This document shows positions 9,001 to 17,311 of a stretch of 64,000 bases of DNA, piece after piece. The position numbers were made by a program, and so were the translations under genes. Origin of the DNA: Bradyrhizobium sp. WBAH42 (GTDB lineage Bacteria; Pseudomonadota; Alphaproteobacteria; Rhizobiales; Xanthobacteraceae); NCBI RefSeq assembly GCF_024585265.1, contig NZ_CP036533.1:3357001-3421000 (forward strand). The letters run 5' to 3'. How positions within the stretch are numbered: the stretch's first letter is position 1; every line of letters starts with the position of its first letter. Below the pieces are notes generated by a model. It saw only the letters and a list, made by a program, of their open reading frames with translations. It was not told the DNA's origin and searched no databases.

Positions 9001-9526
9001 GTGTCGCCGGATTGATGACGGGGATCAGCGCCGCCGCGAACACCTGCTCGCTCTGATGCGCCAGCGTCGAGGACTGGCAGCCATGGTCGTCGCCGGCGAG
9101 CGCGAGCACGCCGCCATTGCGCGAGGTGCCGGCGGCATTGGCATGCTTGAGCGCATCCACCGAGCGGTCCACGCCCGGGCCCTTGCCGTACCAGATGCCG
9201 AACACGCCATCGACCTTGGCGCCGGGAAACAGGCCGACCTGCTGGCTGCCCCAGACGGCGGTGGCCGCGAGATCCTCGTTGAGGCCGGGCACGAAGGCAA
9301 TGTCGTGCTGCTGAAGGTGCGACTTCGCGCGCCACAGCGCGTGGTCGTACATGCCGAGCGGGGAACCGCGATAGCCCGAGATGAAGCCGCCGGTGTTGAG
9401 GCCCTGAAGCCGGTCGCGTTCGCGCTGCAACATGGGCAGGCGGACCAGGGCCTGCGTGCCGGACAGGAAGATCCGCTTCGATGCGAGCCGGTATTTGTCG
9501 TCCAGCTCGACCTGCAACAGCGTCAT
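6050..9526 (-). CDS. Fused indolepyruvate ferredoxin oxidoreductase (alpha + beta/gamma)
   Basis: A 1158-residue 2-oxoacid:ferredoxin oxidoreductase with all modules in one chain. The N-terminal half has thiamine-diphosphate-binding regions (GFISGYRGSPLG near residue 50; FCSGCPHNTSTRVPEG near 430). A 4Fe-4S ferredoxin-like cluster (CEGCGDCSQASNC) sits near residue 640, and the gamma-type domain begins near 730 with VTGIGGTGVITIGALLG. It decarboxylates aryl- or branched-chain 2-oxoacids to acyl-CoA, reducing ferredoxin or an aerobic equivalent. Single-chain forms of this size are usual in aerobic proteobacteria. It is transcribed alone, and a GAGG lies upstream of the ATG. Confidence 0.9.
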   Translation of the reverse strand: MTLLQVELDDKYRLASKRIFLSGTQALVRLPMLQRERDRLQGLNTGGFISGYRGSPLGMYDHALWRAKSHLQQHDIAFVPGLNEDLAATAVWGSQQVGLFPGAKVDGVFGIWYGKGPGVDRSVDALKHANAAGTSRNGGVLALAGDDHGCQSSTLAHQSEQVFAAALIPVINPATLQDYLDLGLYGFALSRFSGCWVGFKAISETVESSASIDSDPERIRIALPDDFEMPPGGLNIRWPDPPLEAEKRLFGPKMAAVQAFARANQLDRIVLDSKPARLGIVATGKAYLDLRQALADLGITDKDAQDLGLRIYKVALTWPLEESGAKRFAEGLQDVLVVEEKRGFIEDQLMRILYNVDASKRPTVTGKRDERGAPLLPSEGELTPTIVAGALVARLRKLGHHSPVLEQRLARLEAFDNPVTTSTPIKLARTPFFCSGCPHNTSTRVPEGSRAMAGIGCHGMALSMPTRRTDLISHMGAEGVNWIGQSPFTTETHIFQNLGDGTYTHSGLLALRAASAAGINITYKILYNDAVAMTGGQPAEGAFNVAQIAHQVWAEGVKRLAIVSDDPSKYPQGNYFPQGATIHHRRELDAVQRELRDIKGLTVIIYDQTCAAEKRRRRKRGLYPDPAKRAFINELVCEGCGDCSQASNCVSVQPLETEFGRKRQIDQSNCNKDFSCVEGFCPSFVTIHGGSLKRMKTSAVDSGQLFADLPLPPARELDGPYNILVTGIGGTGVITIGALLGMAAHVDGRGCSALDFTGLSQKNGAVMSHVRIARRPEDISAVRITTGGADVILGCDMIVSAGTTALSRAERGVTKAYINADLQPTASFVQNPDLDFEMGAMQTVLRDAIGDNNLDIIDATGIAAALMGDSIATNPFMLGFAFQKGAIPLSLEALLRAIEINGAAIEMNKLAFTWGRLAAHDMSRVRSVLQFKARASAPTKSLDDIIATRAEFLTSYQDKAYADRYLAALAKVRKAESAVSPASTELTEAVAKNLFKLMSYKDEYEVARLYTDGSFAKKVSEKFDGDFTLKYHLAPPIFAKRDKVTGHLQKQEFGSWMIHAFRVLAKLKFLRGGAFDPFGRTEERRTERKLIEDYFAMIDRWIAGLRAEQIPLLARLARVPETIRGFGHVKEASIKLAAAETARLEAELENSRFAAAAE

Positions 9527-9691
9527 TTCGGAAGTCCTCGTCTCTTGGCTCGGCGTGGGGTTTGCGCTGCGGGAGGGAGTGCGGCTGCGCGATGCGAATT
9601 GTGACAGTCAAAAGGATGGGCCCGCGAAGTCAATATCGCTGGCCGCATCCGTGGCGCTCCTGCTAGTCATGGCTTGCACGCGGAGGAAAAC

Positions 9692-10633
9692 ATGATGGCG
9701 TTCGACACCGAGATCACTCAGACCGGCGGCGCCTTGGTCGGGCCGTGGCGCCGGCCGCGACAGATGCTGCAGGCGCAAACCTACGATGCGCATGCCTCGA
9801 TCCATGACGACGCCACCGCGCAGAAGCTCGGCTTCAAGGGCGGGACGATCGAGGGCCCGACGCATTTCAGCCAGTTTGCCCCGCTTTGCGAGCGGCAATG
9901 GGGGCAGGTCTGGTTCGAAAGAGCTTGCCTTTCTGCCCACTATCGCAGCGTCTGCTACGAGGGTGAAGAGGTGCAGGCGATCCTGATGGCTTCTTCGGCT
10001 GAACAACCGGAGTGTCAAATTCAAATGGTCAAGCGGGACGGCACCGAGGTGCTGCGCGGCACGGCTTCCATCGTCGACAGCCCAACGGCTCTTGGTCTGC
10101 GTCTGCGCGAGCTTAAGCCGCTCGGCGACCCGGTGATCCTTCGCGACGTGCAAGTCGGTGTGACCGGCAAGCGGCAAACGGTGCGCATGGCGTTCGACCA
10201 GAACATGGGCGACCTCTATCCGTTCTCGCTTCGGCAGAAGCTCGCCGTCATCACCGAGCGCTCGCCGTACTATTCGGGCGCGGACAATCCGTGGGGCAAG
10301 CCGATCATCCCGATGGAGATGCTGAGCGTGCTGTTCCAGTACCGCTCCAAGGACGATCCGCTGCCGGCCAAGGGCCCGGCCGTCGGTCTGTTCGCCGACC
10401 AGGAGATCCGCCTGCTGAAGGGCCCACTCTTCGTCGACGAAGAATACGAAGTCGAGCGCGAGGTGGTCGCGCTCTCGGCCAGCCGCCGCACCGAAAGCGC
10501 CTGGGTCAAGACGCGCGTGTTCGACAAAGCGGGCACGATGGTCGCAACCATGCTGCTCAACGCGGCAACGCTGAAGGACTCTTATGCGCCGTATGAGGAG
10601 GAGTATCGGCGGCTGTATGGGGCAGGGCGGTAG
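9692..10633 (+). CDS. Double hot-dog (MaoC-like) protein of unknown function
   Basis: A 313-residue protein. The first ~130 residues include GTIEGPTHFSQF and a beta-rich stretch, and the second half includes GADNPWGKPIIPMEMLSV. Together they look like two tandem hot-dog folds, as in MaoC-type hydratases or acyl-CoA thioesterases. I cannot assign a substrate. GGAGG at 9682-9686 is spaced 5 nt from ATG 9692, so this start is preferred over the upstream in-frame TTG. It is divergent from the indolepyruvate oxidoreductase gene, with which it may share an acyl-CoA theme. Confidence 0.55.
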   Translation: MMAFDTEITQTGGALVGPWRRPRQMLQAQTYDAHASIHDDATAQKLGFKGGTIEGPTHFSQFAPLCERQWGQVWFERACLSAHYRSVCYEGEEVQAILMASSAEQPECQIQMVKRDGTEVLRGTASIVDSPTALGLRLRELKPLGDPVILRDVQVGVTGKRQTVRMAFDQNMGDLYPFSLRQKLAVITERSPYYSGADNPWGKPIIPMEMLSVLFQYRSKDDPLPAKGPAVGLFADQEIRLLKGPLFVDEEYEVEREVVALSASRRTESAWVKTRVFDKAGTMVATMLLNAATLKDSYAPYEEEYRRLYGAGR

Positions 10634-10641
10634 CCTCTGCT

Positions 10642-10747
10642 CGTCATTCCGGGGCGCGCGTAGCGCGAACCCGGAATCCATTTCACCTCGCGTACCGCGG
10701 CCCGATGGATTCCGGGCTCGACGCTGACGCGTCGCCCCGGAATGACG
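10642..10747. repeat. Palindromic intergenic repeat, second family
   Basis: Outer arms CGTCATTCCGGGGC and GCCCCGGAATGACG form a long inverted repeat with inner GGAATCCA/TGGATTCC arms. It is a different family from the element near 5.9 kb. It occupies a third of the 317-bp gap before the sigma-54 promoter and is probably a transcript 3' end for the preceding gene. Confidence 0.75.
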
Positions 10748-10899
10748 GCGGAACGAGAGTCGTGGCCCGCTTATCCTTTAAGCAAATGCACGTCGCAAAG
10801 CCGTCGCACAGCGAATGAGCAGGCGCGGGCTCTTCCGATAACATTCTGATAGCGCAGAAAATTTCCTCGCGCGGTGCTCCGGACCGCAATTGTACACAA

Positions 10900-10915
10900 T
10901 GGCACGGCGCTTGCA
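10900..10915 (+). promoter_or_regulatory. Sigma-54 (RpoN) -24/-12 promoter
   Basis: TGGCACG-GCGC-TTGCA matches the RpoN consensus TGGCACG-N4-TTGCW at every position, with correct spacing between GG and GC. It ends 35 bp before the start codon of the isochorismatase-fold hydrolase. Transcription would start near 10927. No activator-binding site was identified. Confidence 0.85.
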
Positions 10916-10950
10916 GAACTCCCGGCCAGGAGAGTTCTCGCGGGGCCGTC

Positions 10951-11649
10951 ATGTTGAACTCAGCCAAGCCGACAAAGGGCGTCGTCAGCGCCGAGCCCGA
11001 GCCGATCACGCTCGACTGGCCCGCCACCGCGCTTCTCATCATCGACATGCAGCGGGATTTCATGGAGCCCGGCGGCTTCGGCGAGACGCTGGGCAACGAC
11101 GTCAGCCAGCTCGCGCGCGCGGTGAAGCCGATCGGCGCGGTGCTGACGGCGGCGCGCGACAGCGGCATGTTGGTCATCCACACGCGCGAGGGCCATCTGC
11201 CCGATCTCTCCGACGCGCCGCCGGCGAAGGTCGAGCGCGGCGCGCCGAGCCTTCGCATCGGCGATCCCGGTCCGATGGGGCGCATCCTCATTCGCGGCGA
11301 GGCCGGCCACGACATCATTCCCGAGCTCTATCCGCTCGACAGCGAAATCGTGATCGACAAGCCCGGCAAGGGGGCATTCTACGCGACCGAGCTCGGCGAG
11401 GTCCTGGAGAAATACGGCATCGAGAATTTGCTCGTGTGCGGCGTCACCACGGAAGTGTGCGTCAACACCACGGTGCGCGAGGCTAATGACCGCGGCTATC
11501 GCTGCGTCGTCATCGCCGATGGCTGTGCGTCCTACTTCCCCGAGTTTCACGAGATAGGCCTGAAGATGATCAAGGCCCAGGGCGGCATCTTCGGCTGGGT
11601 CGCGGATTCAGCCGCAGTTTTGGAGGCGATGAAGATTTCGACCACATAG
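10951..11649 (+). CDS. Isochorismatase-fold cysteine amidohydrolase (biuret/ureidoacrylate hydrolase type)
   Basis: A 232-residue cysteine hydrolase with the family triad Asp32 (IIDMQRDF), Lys137 (IDKPGKGAF) and Cys170 (GVTTEVCV). Family members cleave C-N bonds in biuret, ureidoacrylate, N-carbamoyl compounds or nicotinamide. The long N-terminal extension and the tail [12 protein letters not shown] are reminiscent of biuret-hydrolase-like proteins, but the substrate is an inference. A consensus sigma-54 promoter lies directly upstream, and a nucleobase-type permease follows 11 bp downstream. That suggests uptake and hydrolysis of a nitrogen-rich compound under nitrogen limitation. Confidence 0.82.
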   Translation: MLNSAKPTKGVVSAEPEPITLDWPATALLIIDMQRDFMEPGGFGETLGNDVSQLARAVKPIGAVLTAARDSGMLVIHTREGHLPDLSDAPPAKVERGAPSLRIGDPGPMGRILIRGEAGHDIIPELYPLDSEIVIDKPGKGAFYATELGEVLEKYGIENLLVCGVTTEVCVNTTVREANDRGYRCVVIADGCASYFPEFHEIGLKMIKAQGGIFGWVADSAAVLEAMKISTT

Positions 11650-11660
11650 GGGGTACTATC

Positions 11661-13313
11661 ATGAGCACATTGACGGGGACGGCTGGCAAGTCTGGATTCA
11701 AGCCGGCGCTATGGACATCGGGCGACTGGAACGCGTTTTTCGGCTTCGGCACCAACATCCTCGTCAACATGCTGGTGCTCACGGGCCTGTTGCGCTTCGT
11801 GCTGAAGATGCCCGATAGCCTCGTGTTCGGCCGCATCCTGCCCGCGCTGGGGCTGATGATGTGCCTGTCCACCTTCTATTACGCCTATCTCGCCTATCGC
11901 CTCGCCCAGAAGACCGGCCGCAAGGACGTCTGCGCGCTGCCGTCGGGCGTCAGCGTGCCGCACATGTTCATTGTCACCTTCGTGATCATGCTGCCGATCA
12001 CGCTCAAGACCGGCGATCCGCTCAAGGGCTGGTCGGCGGGTCTCGTCTGGGTGTTCTTCCAGAGCTTTATCCTGATGATCGGCGGCTTTATCGCGCCGTT
12101 CATCCGCAAGATCACGCCCCGCGCGGCGCTGCTCGGCACGCTCGCCGGCGTTTCCGTCACCTTCATCTCGATGCGGCCGGCGCTCGAGATGTACATGACG
12201 CCGCAGATCGGCCTCGTCTGCTTCGCCATCATCCTGCTGAGCTGGTTCGGCGGCGTGAAATACTGGCGCGGCATTCCCGCGGGCCTCATCGCCATCGCGG
12301 CCGGCATGATCATCGCCTGGGGCTCGAACCTGTTCGGGCTCGGCCTCGGCGGCCTGAGCATCGCGGGTGTCGGCGCGGCCTTTGCCAATTTCGGCTTCTC
12401 GGTGCCGATCCCGGCGGTAGGCTACGTCTTCTCCGGCTTCGAGTTCCTCGGCATCATCCTGGTCACCGCCATTCCGTTCGGCATCTACGACCTCGTCGAG
12501 GCCATGGACAATGTCGAGAGCGCGGAAGCGGCCGGCGACGACTATCCGACCACGCGCGTGCTCACCGCCGACGGCGTCGTCAGCCTGATCGGCTGCCTGA
12601 TGGGCAATCCCTTCATCAACGCCGTCTATATCGGCCATCCCGGATGGAAGGCGATGGGCGGCCGCATCGGCTATTCGGCGGCGACCGGCATCATGGTGGT
12701 GGTGCTGTCCTGGTTCGGCATCATCTCGGTGCTGCTGGCGCTGGTGCCCGTCGTCGCGATCTCGCCGATCCTGCTCTACATCGGCATGCTGATCGGCGCG
12801 CAGGCGTTCCAGACCACGCCGGTCAAGCATGCGCCCGCGATCGTGCTGGCGCTGACGCCGCATTTGGCCGCCTGGGCCAAGCTCCAGATCGACACCATGC
12901 TGGGCTCGACCATGATGGCCGCGGCATCGGTTGGCGGGCTCGCCGCCGACAAGGCGGACGCGGTCAAGGCGGCCGCGATTGCCGCGCTGCCGCAGCAGGG
13001 CGTGTTCTATCACGGCCTCGAGGTGATGGGCGGCGGCTCCATTCTCGGCGGCCTCATCTTAGGTGCGATCGGCGTCTTCATTATCGAGCGCGATTTCGAG
13101 AAGGCCTCGGCGTTCGCGCTCGTCGGTGCGGTGCTGACTTACTTCGGCTTCATGCACGGCGAGGCCGTCGGTATTGGCGGCGGCTTTGGCGTGACGCCGG
13201 CGGTCGCGCTGGCCTACGCCGTGGTGGCCGCCGGCCTGTTCGCCGCCAGCAAGCTCGGCGCCAGCGAGCACTACGCCGCGCATCCTGAGATGTCGGCAGC
13301 GCCGGCGGAATAA
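11661..13313 (+). CDS. NCS2/AzgA-like nucleobase permease family protein
   Basis: A 550-residue integral membrane protein with about 12-14 hydrophobic segments. The sequence resembles xanthine/uracil/guanine permeases of the NCS2 superfamily, with conserved polar stretches such as FGIYDLVEAMDNVESAEAAG and GNPFINAVYIGHPGW. It starts 11 bp after the amidohydrolase stop, with a GGGGG-type ribosome site, so the two form an operon behind the sigma-54 promoter. It probably imports the amidohydrolase substrate or a related ureide or s-triazine-type compound. The exact ligand is unknown. Confidence 0.75.
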   Translation: MSTLTGTAGKSGFKPALWTSGDWNAFFGFGTNILVNMLVLTGLLRFVLKMPDSLVFGRILPALGLMMCLSTFYYAYLAYRLAQKTGRKDVCALPSGVSVPHMFIVTFVIMLPITLKTGDPLKGWSAGLVWVFFQSFILMIGGFIAPFIRKITPRAALLGTLAGVSVTFISMRPALEMYMTPQIGLVCFAIILLSWFGGVKYWRGIPAGLIAIAAGMIIAWGSNLFGLGLGGLSIAGVGAAFANFGFSVPIPAVGYVFSGFEFLGIILVTAIPFGIYDLVEAMDNVESAEAAGDDYPTTRVLTADGVVSLIGCLMGNPFINAVYIGHPGWKAMGGRIGYSAATGIMVVVLSWFGIISVLLALVPVVAISPILLYIGMLIGAQAFQTTPVKHAPAIVLALTPHLAAWAKLQIDTMLGSTMMAAASVGGLAADKADAVKAAAIAALPQQGVFYHGLEVMGGGSILGGLILGAIGVFIIERDFEKASAFALVGAVLTYFGFMHGEAVGIGGGFGVTPAVALAYAVVAAGLFAASKLGASEHYAAHPEMSAAPAE

Positions 13314-13331
13314 GGCGAAATCGCAACAAGA

Positions 13332-13371
13332 GCGGCCGGGCGCCGAGGAGGCGTCCGGCCGCTTCATTTTT
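13332..13371. terminator. Bidirectional rho-independent terminator
   Basis: A 12-bp GC-rich stem (GCGGCCGGGCGC / GCGTCCGGCCGC, one G-T pair) with a short loop is followed by TTCATTTTT on the plus strand. It sits between the permease and the convergent ABC-transporter operon. Confidence 0.85.
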
Positions 13372-14195
13372 CATCCGCCCTTCACGGCCCCCGCAGTCAG
13401 CCCAGCCACGATCTGCCGCTGCGCCAGCACGGTGAGCAGCAGCACCGGGAAGGTCACGATCAGCGCGGCGGCGGCCAGCGGTCCCCAGCTGAGCTGGTCG
13501 AACGAGATCATGTTATAGACCGCAACTGGCAGGGTGCGGGTCTCGCGCCCGGCCAGCACGATGCCGAACACAAAGTTGTTCCAGGAGAAGATCACGGCGA
13601 GAATGAAAGCGACCGCGATGCCGGGCTTGGCAATCGGCAGCGCAACGTGGCGGAAGACCTGCCAGCGGCCGGCGCCATCGATCAGGGCGGCTTCCTCCAG
13701 CTCCATCGGCGTCGTCTCGAAATAGCCGATCATGATCCAGATCACGATCGGCACGGTGACGACGAGATGGATGATGATCTGCGGCACCAGCGTGCCGAGC
13801 AGGCCGAGCCACTGGAACAGCAGGAACAGCGGGATCAAATAGGATAGGCCGGGTGTGATGCGGGCGATCAGGATCACGATCGCGGATTTATGCGCGGCCA
13901 TGCGCGCGATGCCGTAGCCGGCGGGGACGCCGACCAGCAGCGCCAGCGCGGTCGAGCTGCCGGTGACGATCAGACTGTTGATGAAATAGGTCAGGAAGCG
14001 GTTGGAGGCGAGCACGTCGGCATAGTTCTTCCAGGCGATGCGATCCGGAAAGAACACCGGCGGGTAGGCCGCATTGTCGACCTCGAACTTGAGTGACAGC
14101 GAGAGCATCCAGAGGAAGAACAGGATGGCCGGCGAGACGATGACGAGCACGGACAGCCACAGACCGATTTTGCCGATGATCTGACGGGGTGTCAT
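13371..14195 (-). CDS. Carbohydrate ABC transporter permease (MalG type)
   Basis: A 274-residue inner-membrane protein with six hydrophobic segments. The EAA loop that contacts the ATPase is visible near residue 190 (EEAALIDGAGRWQVFRHVALP). It belongs to the binding-protein-dependent sugar permease family. Its ATG overlaps the TGA of the upstream permease (ATGA). It is the last gene of a three-gene operon with a binding protein and a second permease. No ATP-binding subunit is encoded in the cluster, so an ATPase must come from elsewhere. Confidence 0.9.
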   Translation of the reverse strand: MTPRQIIGKIGLWLSVLVIVSPAILFFLWMLSLSLKFEVDNAAYPPVFFPDRIAWKNYADVLASNRFLTYFINSLIVTGSSTALALLVGVPAGYGIARMAAHKSAIVILIARITPGLSYLIPLFLLFQWLGLLGTLVPQIIIHLVVTVPIVIWIMIGYFETTPMELEEAALIDGAGRWQVFRHVALPIAKPGIAVAFILAVIFSWNNFVFGIVLAGRETRTLPVAVYNMISFDQLSWGPLAAAALIVTFPVLLLTVLAQRQIVAGLTAGAVKGG

Positions 14196-15130
14196 GCGCC
14201 GCTCGCGATCTCGGTCCACAGCATGCGCTGGCGGGCGTAGAGCATCACCGCCGCGAGCAGGACGATCAGCAGGAAGAACACGACCGCGATGGCCGAGCCG
14301 TAGCCGAGGTCGTAATAGGTGAAGGCGACGCTGTAGAGATAAATGTTGATCGTCTCCGATGCCGAGCCCGGTCCACCTTGCGTGATCGCGAAGATGATGT
14401 CGAAGCTCTTCACCGCGTCGATCATGCGGATCATGCCGGCGATGAACAGGAACGGCATGATCAGCGGCAGGGTGATGAAGCGGAACACCTGCCAGAAGCT
14501 GGCGCCGTCGATCTGCGCGCTCTCGTAAGGCTCGGTCGGGATCGCGGCGAGGCCGCCGAGCACGATCAGCATCACCAGCGGCGTCCACTGCCAGGTCTCG
14601 ACCAGCACCAGCGAGGGAATCACGGTCGCGGGATGAAAGACCCAGAGCTGCGCAGGAATCCCGACCAGCGACAGCAGGTAATTGAGCACACCGAGCTGCG
14701 GGTGGAACATCATGGTCCAGACCAGTGCGATCGCAACGGGCGTCGCCATCATCGGCATGATGAAGATGCCGCGCAGAAATCCGCGGCCGGCGAAGTTCTG
14801 GTGAAACACCACGGCAGAGAGTGTGCCGAGGATCAGCGGCAGCACCACCGACAGCACGGTGTAGACCAGCGTGTGGCCGACCGCCTCGAGAAACCGCGGA
14901 TCGCTGGTCAGCCGCAGATAGTTGGAGAATCCGACGAAGGTGGTGGGCGAGCCGACCTTCCATTCGTTCAGGCTCATCCAGATGGTGAAGACCCACGGGA
15001 AGATAATGATGGCGAGCACGACGACCAGCGCCGGCACCACGAACGGCCAGTAGGATGGCGGCCGCAGCTCCTTCTCCGGCGCGGCCTCGGTCGAAGCCGC
15101 GGCCGGAGTCGATTGTGTCAACGCACTCAC
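14192..15130 (-). CDS. Carbohydrate ABC transporter permease (MalF/UgpA type)
   Basis: A 312-residue permease with six predicted helices after a ~25-residue cytoplasmic lead. The EAA loop YESAQIDGASFWQVFRFITLP lies near residue 215. It pairs with the MalG-type permease that overlaps it downstream. Translation begins at a GTG overlapping the TGA of the binding-protein gene (GTGA). The ligand is likely a mono- or oligosaccharide or polyol, but nothing local identifies it. Confidence 0.9.
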   Translation of the reverse strand: MSALTQSTPAAASTEAAPEKELRPPSYWPFVVPALVVVLAIIIFPWVFTIWMSLNEWKVGSPTTFVGFSNYLRLTSDPRFLEAVGHTLVYTVLSVVLPLILGTLSAVVFHQNFAGRGFLRGIFIMPMMATPVAIALVWTMMFHPQLGVLNYLLSLVGIPAQLWVFHPATVIPSLVLVETWQWTPLVMLIVLGGLAAIPTEPYESAQIDGASFWQVFRFITLPLIMPFLFIAGMIRMIDAVKSFDIIFAITQGGPGSASETINIYLYSVAFTYYDLGYGSAIAVVFFLLIVLLAAVMLYARQRMLWTEIASGA

Positions 15131-16452
15131 GCTTTTTCGCTACGCTCCAGGATCGGCCGGAACTGCTCGTGAGCCTTTTTCAGCTCTGCGGCGGGGTCGG
15201 TACCTGTGATGGTCGAGGTAATTGCGGCGCCGACAAGATCGCGGAATTCGGCGACCGGGATGATCACGGGCAGGCCGAGCTTGCTGATCTTGGCGGAATC
15301 GATCACCGATTGCAGCCATTCCTTGGGCATCTTCACGCCGCTCTGGATCTCGGGATCGTTCAGGATCGAGTTGCGGAACGGCACGCCGCCACCGGCCTGC
15401 AGCAGCCGCGCGCCCTGCTTCTTGGAGACCACCCATTGGCAGAGCAGATAGGCGGCTTCCTTGTTCTTGCTCGCCGCAGCAATGCCGATGCCGTCGCCAT
15501 AGGTGGCCGAAAATTGCCCCTTCGGTCCGGCCGGCACGACGGTGTAGCCGACCTTGCCGGCGACACGCGAGGCGGCCGGATCCTCCAGCGGCGGCGCCCA
15601 GCCAACGCCGTCGATCCACATTGCCGAGCGGCCTTGCGTGAAAGACGCCATCGACTCCATCCAGTTAAAGCCGACGACGCCGGGCGGAGCGACCTTCGTC
15701 AGCAGCGTCTGGTAGATTTTTGTTGCCTCGATTGCTTCCGGACCGTCGGTCAGGATGTTGCCTTTGGCGTCGAGGAATTCGCCGCCGCAATTGAGGAAGA
15801 AGTTCGTCCACAACGTCATATTGGCATTGCGCAGGCCTCGTCCGACGAAGCCGAAGGTGCCTTCCTTGGGGTCGGTGAGCTTTTCGGCAGCCGCGATCAT
15901 CTCGTCGAAGGTCTTGGGCACCGCGACGCCCTTTTTCGCGAACAGCTCCTTGTTGTAGTAGAGGATGAAGTAATCGACCGACCACGGCAAGGAGAGCATC
16001 TGGCCCTTGTCGTTCTTGGCGTATTGCAGCCCCGCGGCCGAGAAATCGCTTTCGACGAGATCCGGCGCGGTCAGCGTCGGGTCCTTCATGAACGGCGTGA
16101 TGTCGGCGAGCCAGCCGGCTTTCTCGAACTGCCGCTTTTGCACGTGATAGCTGAGATGCACGACATCGAAGCTCGGCCGTCCCGAGGTGAGCTCGATCAC
16201 GACCTTCTGGCGCTGCTGTTGCTCGGGGATCTGCTCGGACTCGACCTGGATGCCGGTGAGCTCGGTGAACTCCTTGATGTTCTTTTGCAGGTTGTCGCCG
16301 CGCGGACCCTTGGCGAGGATCACCTCCAGCTTGGTCCCGGCGTATTTCTTCCAGTTGACCTCGGCGCGGGCGGGCAGGCCGGTCAGGCTGAGCGCGCCGG
16401 CCGCGGCGGTGCCCTTGAGCAGGCTACGGCGCGAGATGTCGTAATTGGCCAA
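15127..16452 (-). CDS. Extracellular solute-binding protein family 1, Tat-exported
   Basis: A 441-residue periplasmic sugar-binding protein. The N-terminus has a twin-arginine motif (ISRRSLLKG) followed by a hydrophobic stretch and PARA, implying Tat export of a folded protein. The domain shows family features such as LKEFTELTGIQVESE and LPWSVDYFILYYNKELF. The start is a TTG at 16452: GGGAGG lies 7 nt upstream and the signal peptide begins there, whereas longer in-frame starts add a non-signal leader. It is the first gene of the ABC operon, 79 bp downstream of soxA on the same strand, so read-through from the sox genes is possible. Confidence 0.87.
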   Translation of the reverse strand: MANYDISRRSLLKGTAAAGALSLTGLPARAEVNWKKYAGTKLEVILAKGPRGDNLQKNIKEFTELTGIQVESEQIPEQQQRQKVVIELTSGRPSFDVVHLSYHVQKRQFEKAGWLADITPFMKDPTLTAPDLVESDFSAAGLQYAKNDKGQMLSLPWSVDYFILYYNKELFAKKGVAVPKTFDEMIAAAEKLTDPKEGTFGFVGRGLRNANMTLWTNFFLNCGGEFLDAKGNILTDGPEAIEATKIYQTLLTKVAPPGVVGFNWMESMASFTQGRSAMWIDGVGWAPPLEDPAASRVAGKVGYTVVPAGPKGQFSATYGDGIGIAAASKNKEAAYLLCQWVVSKKQGARLLQAGGGVPFRNSILNDPEIQSGVKMPKEWLQSVIDSAKISKLGLPVIIPVAEFRDLVGAAITSTITGTDPAAELKKAHEQFRPILERSEKA

Positions 16453-16531
16453 TGTAGATCCTCCCTTTGATTCATATTCTTTGGGACGGATACTAGCGGC
16501 CGTACCACGCCTGCCTAGTCCTAATCTGCCA

Positions 16532-17311
16532 TCAGGGACGTACGGCCGGCGTTTCCATCGGCAGGCCACGGGCCCGCGACATCAGGTAAAGTTCGAGCGC
16601 GACCAGCTCGGGTGAGCCGTAATCATAGGCCTGGGCGCGGACCCCGCTCATGCAGCTGCGCAACCGGCGCTCGATCGACCCCAGCGTCTGCCACTCCAGG
16701 CGGTAGAGCGGATAGCCGGTCGGCTGCGCTTGCGTGATCGGGGCGCCGGCGAGGCGCTTGTCGAAATTGTCGTCATGGCAATTGGTGCAGGCAAGGTTGA
16801 GTTGGCCTTCGCGCTGCATGAAGAGGTCGCGGCCCTGGTCGACGAATGGCTTGAGCTGCGGATCGTCGCCTGCGGTGATCGGAATGCCGCGTGACTCGTG
16901 GCCGACGAAGGCGGACAATGCGAGCAGGTCGCGGCTCTCGTAGGGCAGCGGCGTCGCCTGCTGGTGATTGGCGCGGCAGAGATTGATCCGCTGATCGAGC
17001 GTGATTGGGCGCCCCAGCGCCTTGTCGAAGGCGGGGTAGCGCGCCGCGACGCCCTTCATGCTGCTGCGCGCATCGCCATGACAGTCCGCGCAGGCCTTGT
17101 CGGCGGTGCCGATCGTCTTCTTCCACAGCTGCTCGCCGTCGAGCACGAACAACATGCCGGGATTGGCGGTGTCGTCATCCTGCATCGCGCGCGTGTCCGG
17201 ACCCATGAACGAATAGCCGGAGCGGCGCGAATCCGACGGGATCTCTCCGGCGAGCAGGGCGGGGCCCGTGGCGAGCAATATCGCCGCCGCTATCGCACGC
17301 CAAGAGCTCAT
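16532..17311 (-). CDS. soxA: Sulfur-oxidation dihaem cytochrome SoxA
   Basis: A 259-residue periplasmic protein with a signal peptide (cleavage near LLAGE). Two haem c motifs are present: CADCH at residues 74-78 and CTNCH at 175-179. Cys220 in RRLRSCMSG is the expected active-site haem ligand (the cysteine persulfide position), followed by the family tail LPMETPAVRP. With SoxX it would form SoxAX, which oxidatively conjugates thiosulfate to SoxY. The start overlaps the soxZ stop (ATGA). A 79-bp gap separates it from the ABC importer. Confidence 0.9.
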   Translation of the reverse strand: MSSWRAIAAAILLATGPALLAGEIPSDSRRSGYSFMGPDTRAMQDDDTANPGMLFVLDGEQLWKKTIGTADKACADCHGDARSSMKGVAARYPAFDKALGRPITLDQRINLCRANHQQATPLPYESRDLLALSAFVGHESRGIPITAGDDPQLKPFVDQGRDLFMQREGQLNLACTNCHDDNFDKRLAGAPITQAQPTGYPLYRLEWQTLGSIERRLRSCMSGVRAQAYDYGSPELVALELYLMSRARGLPMETPAVRP

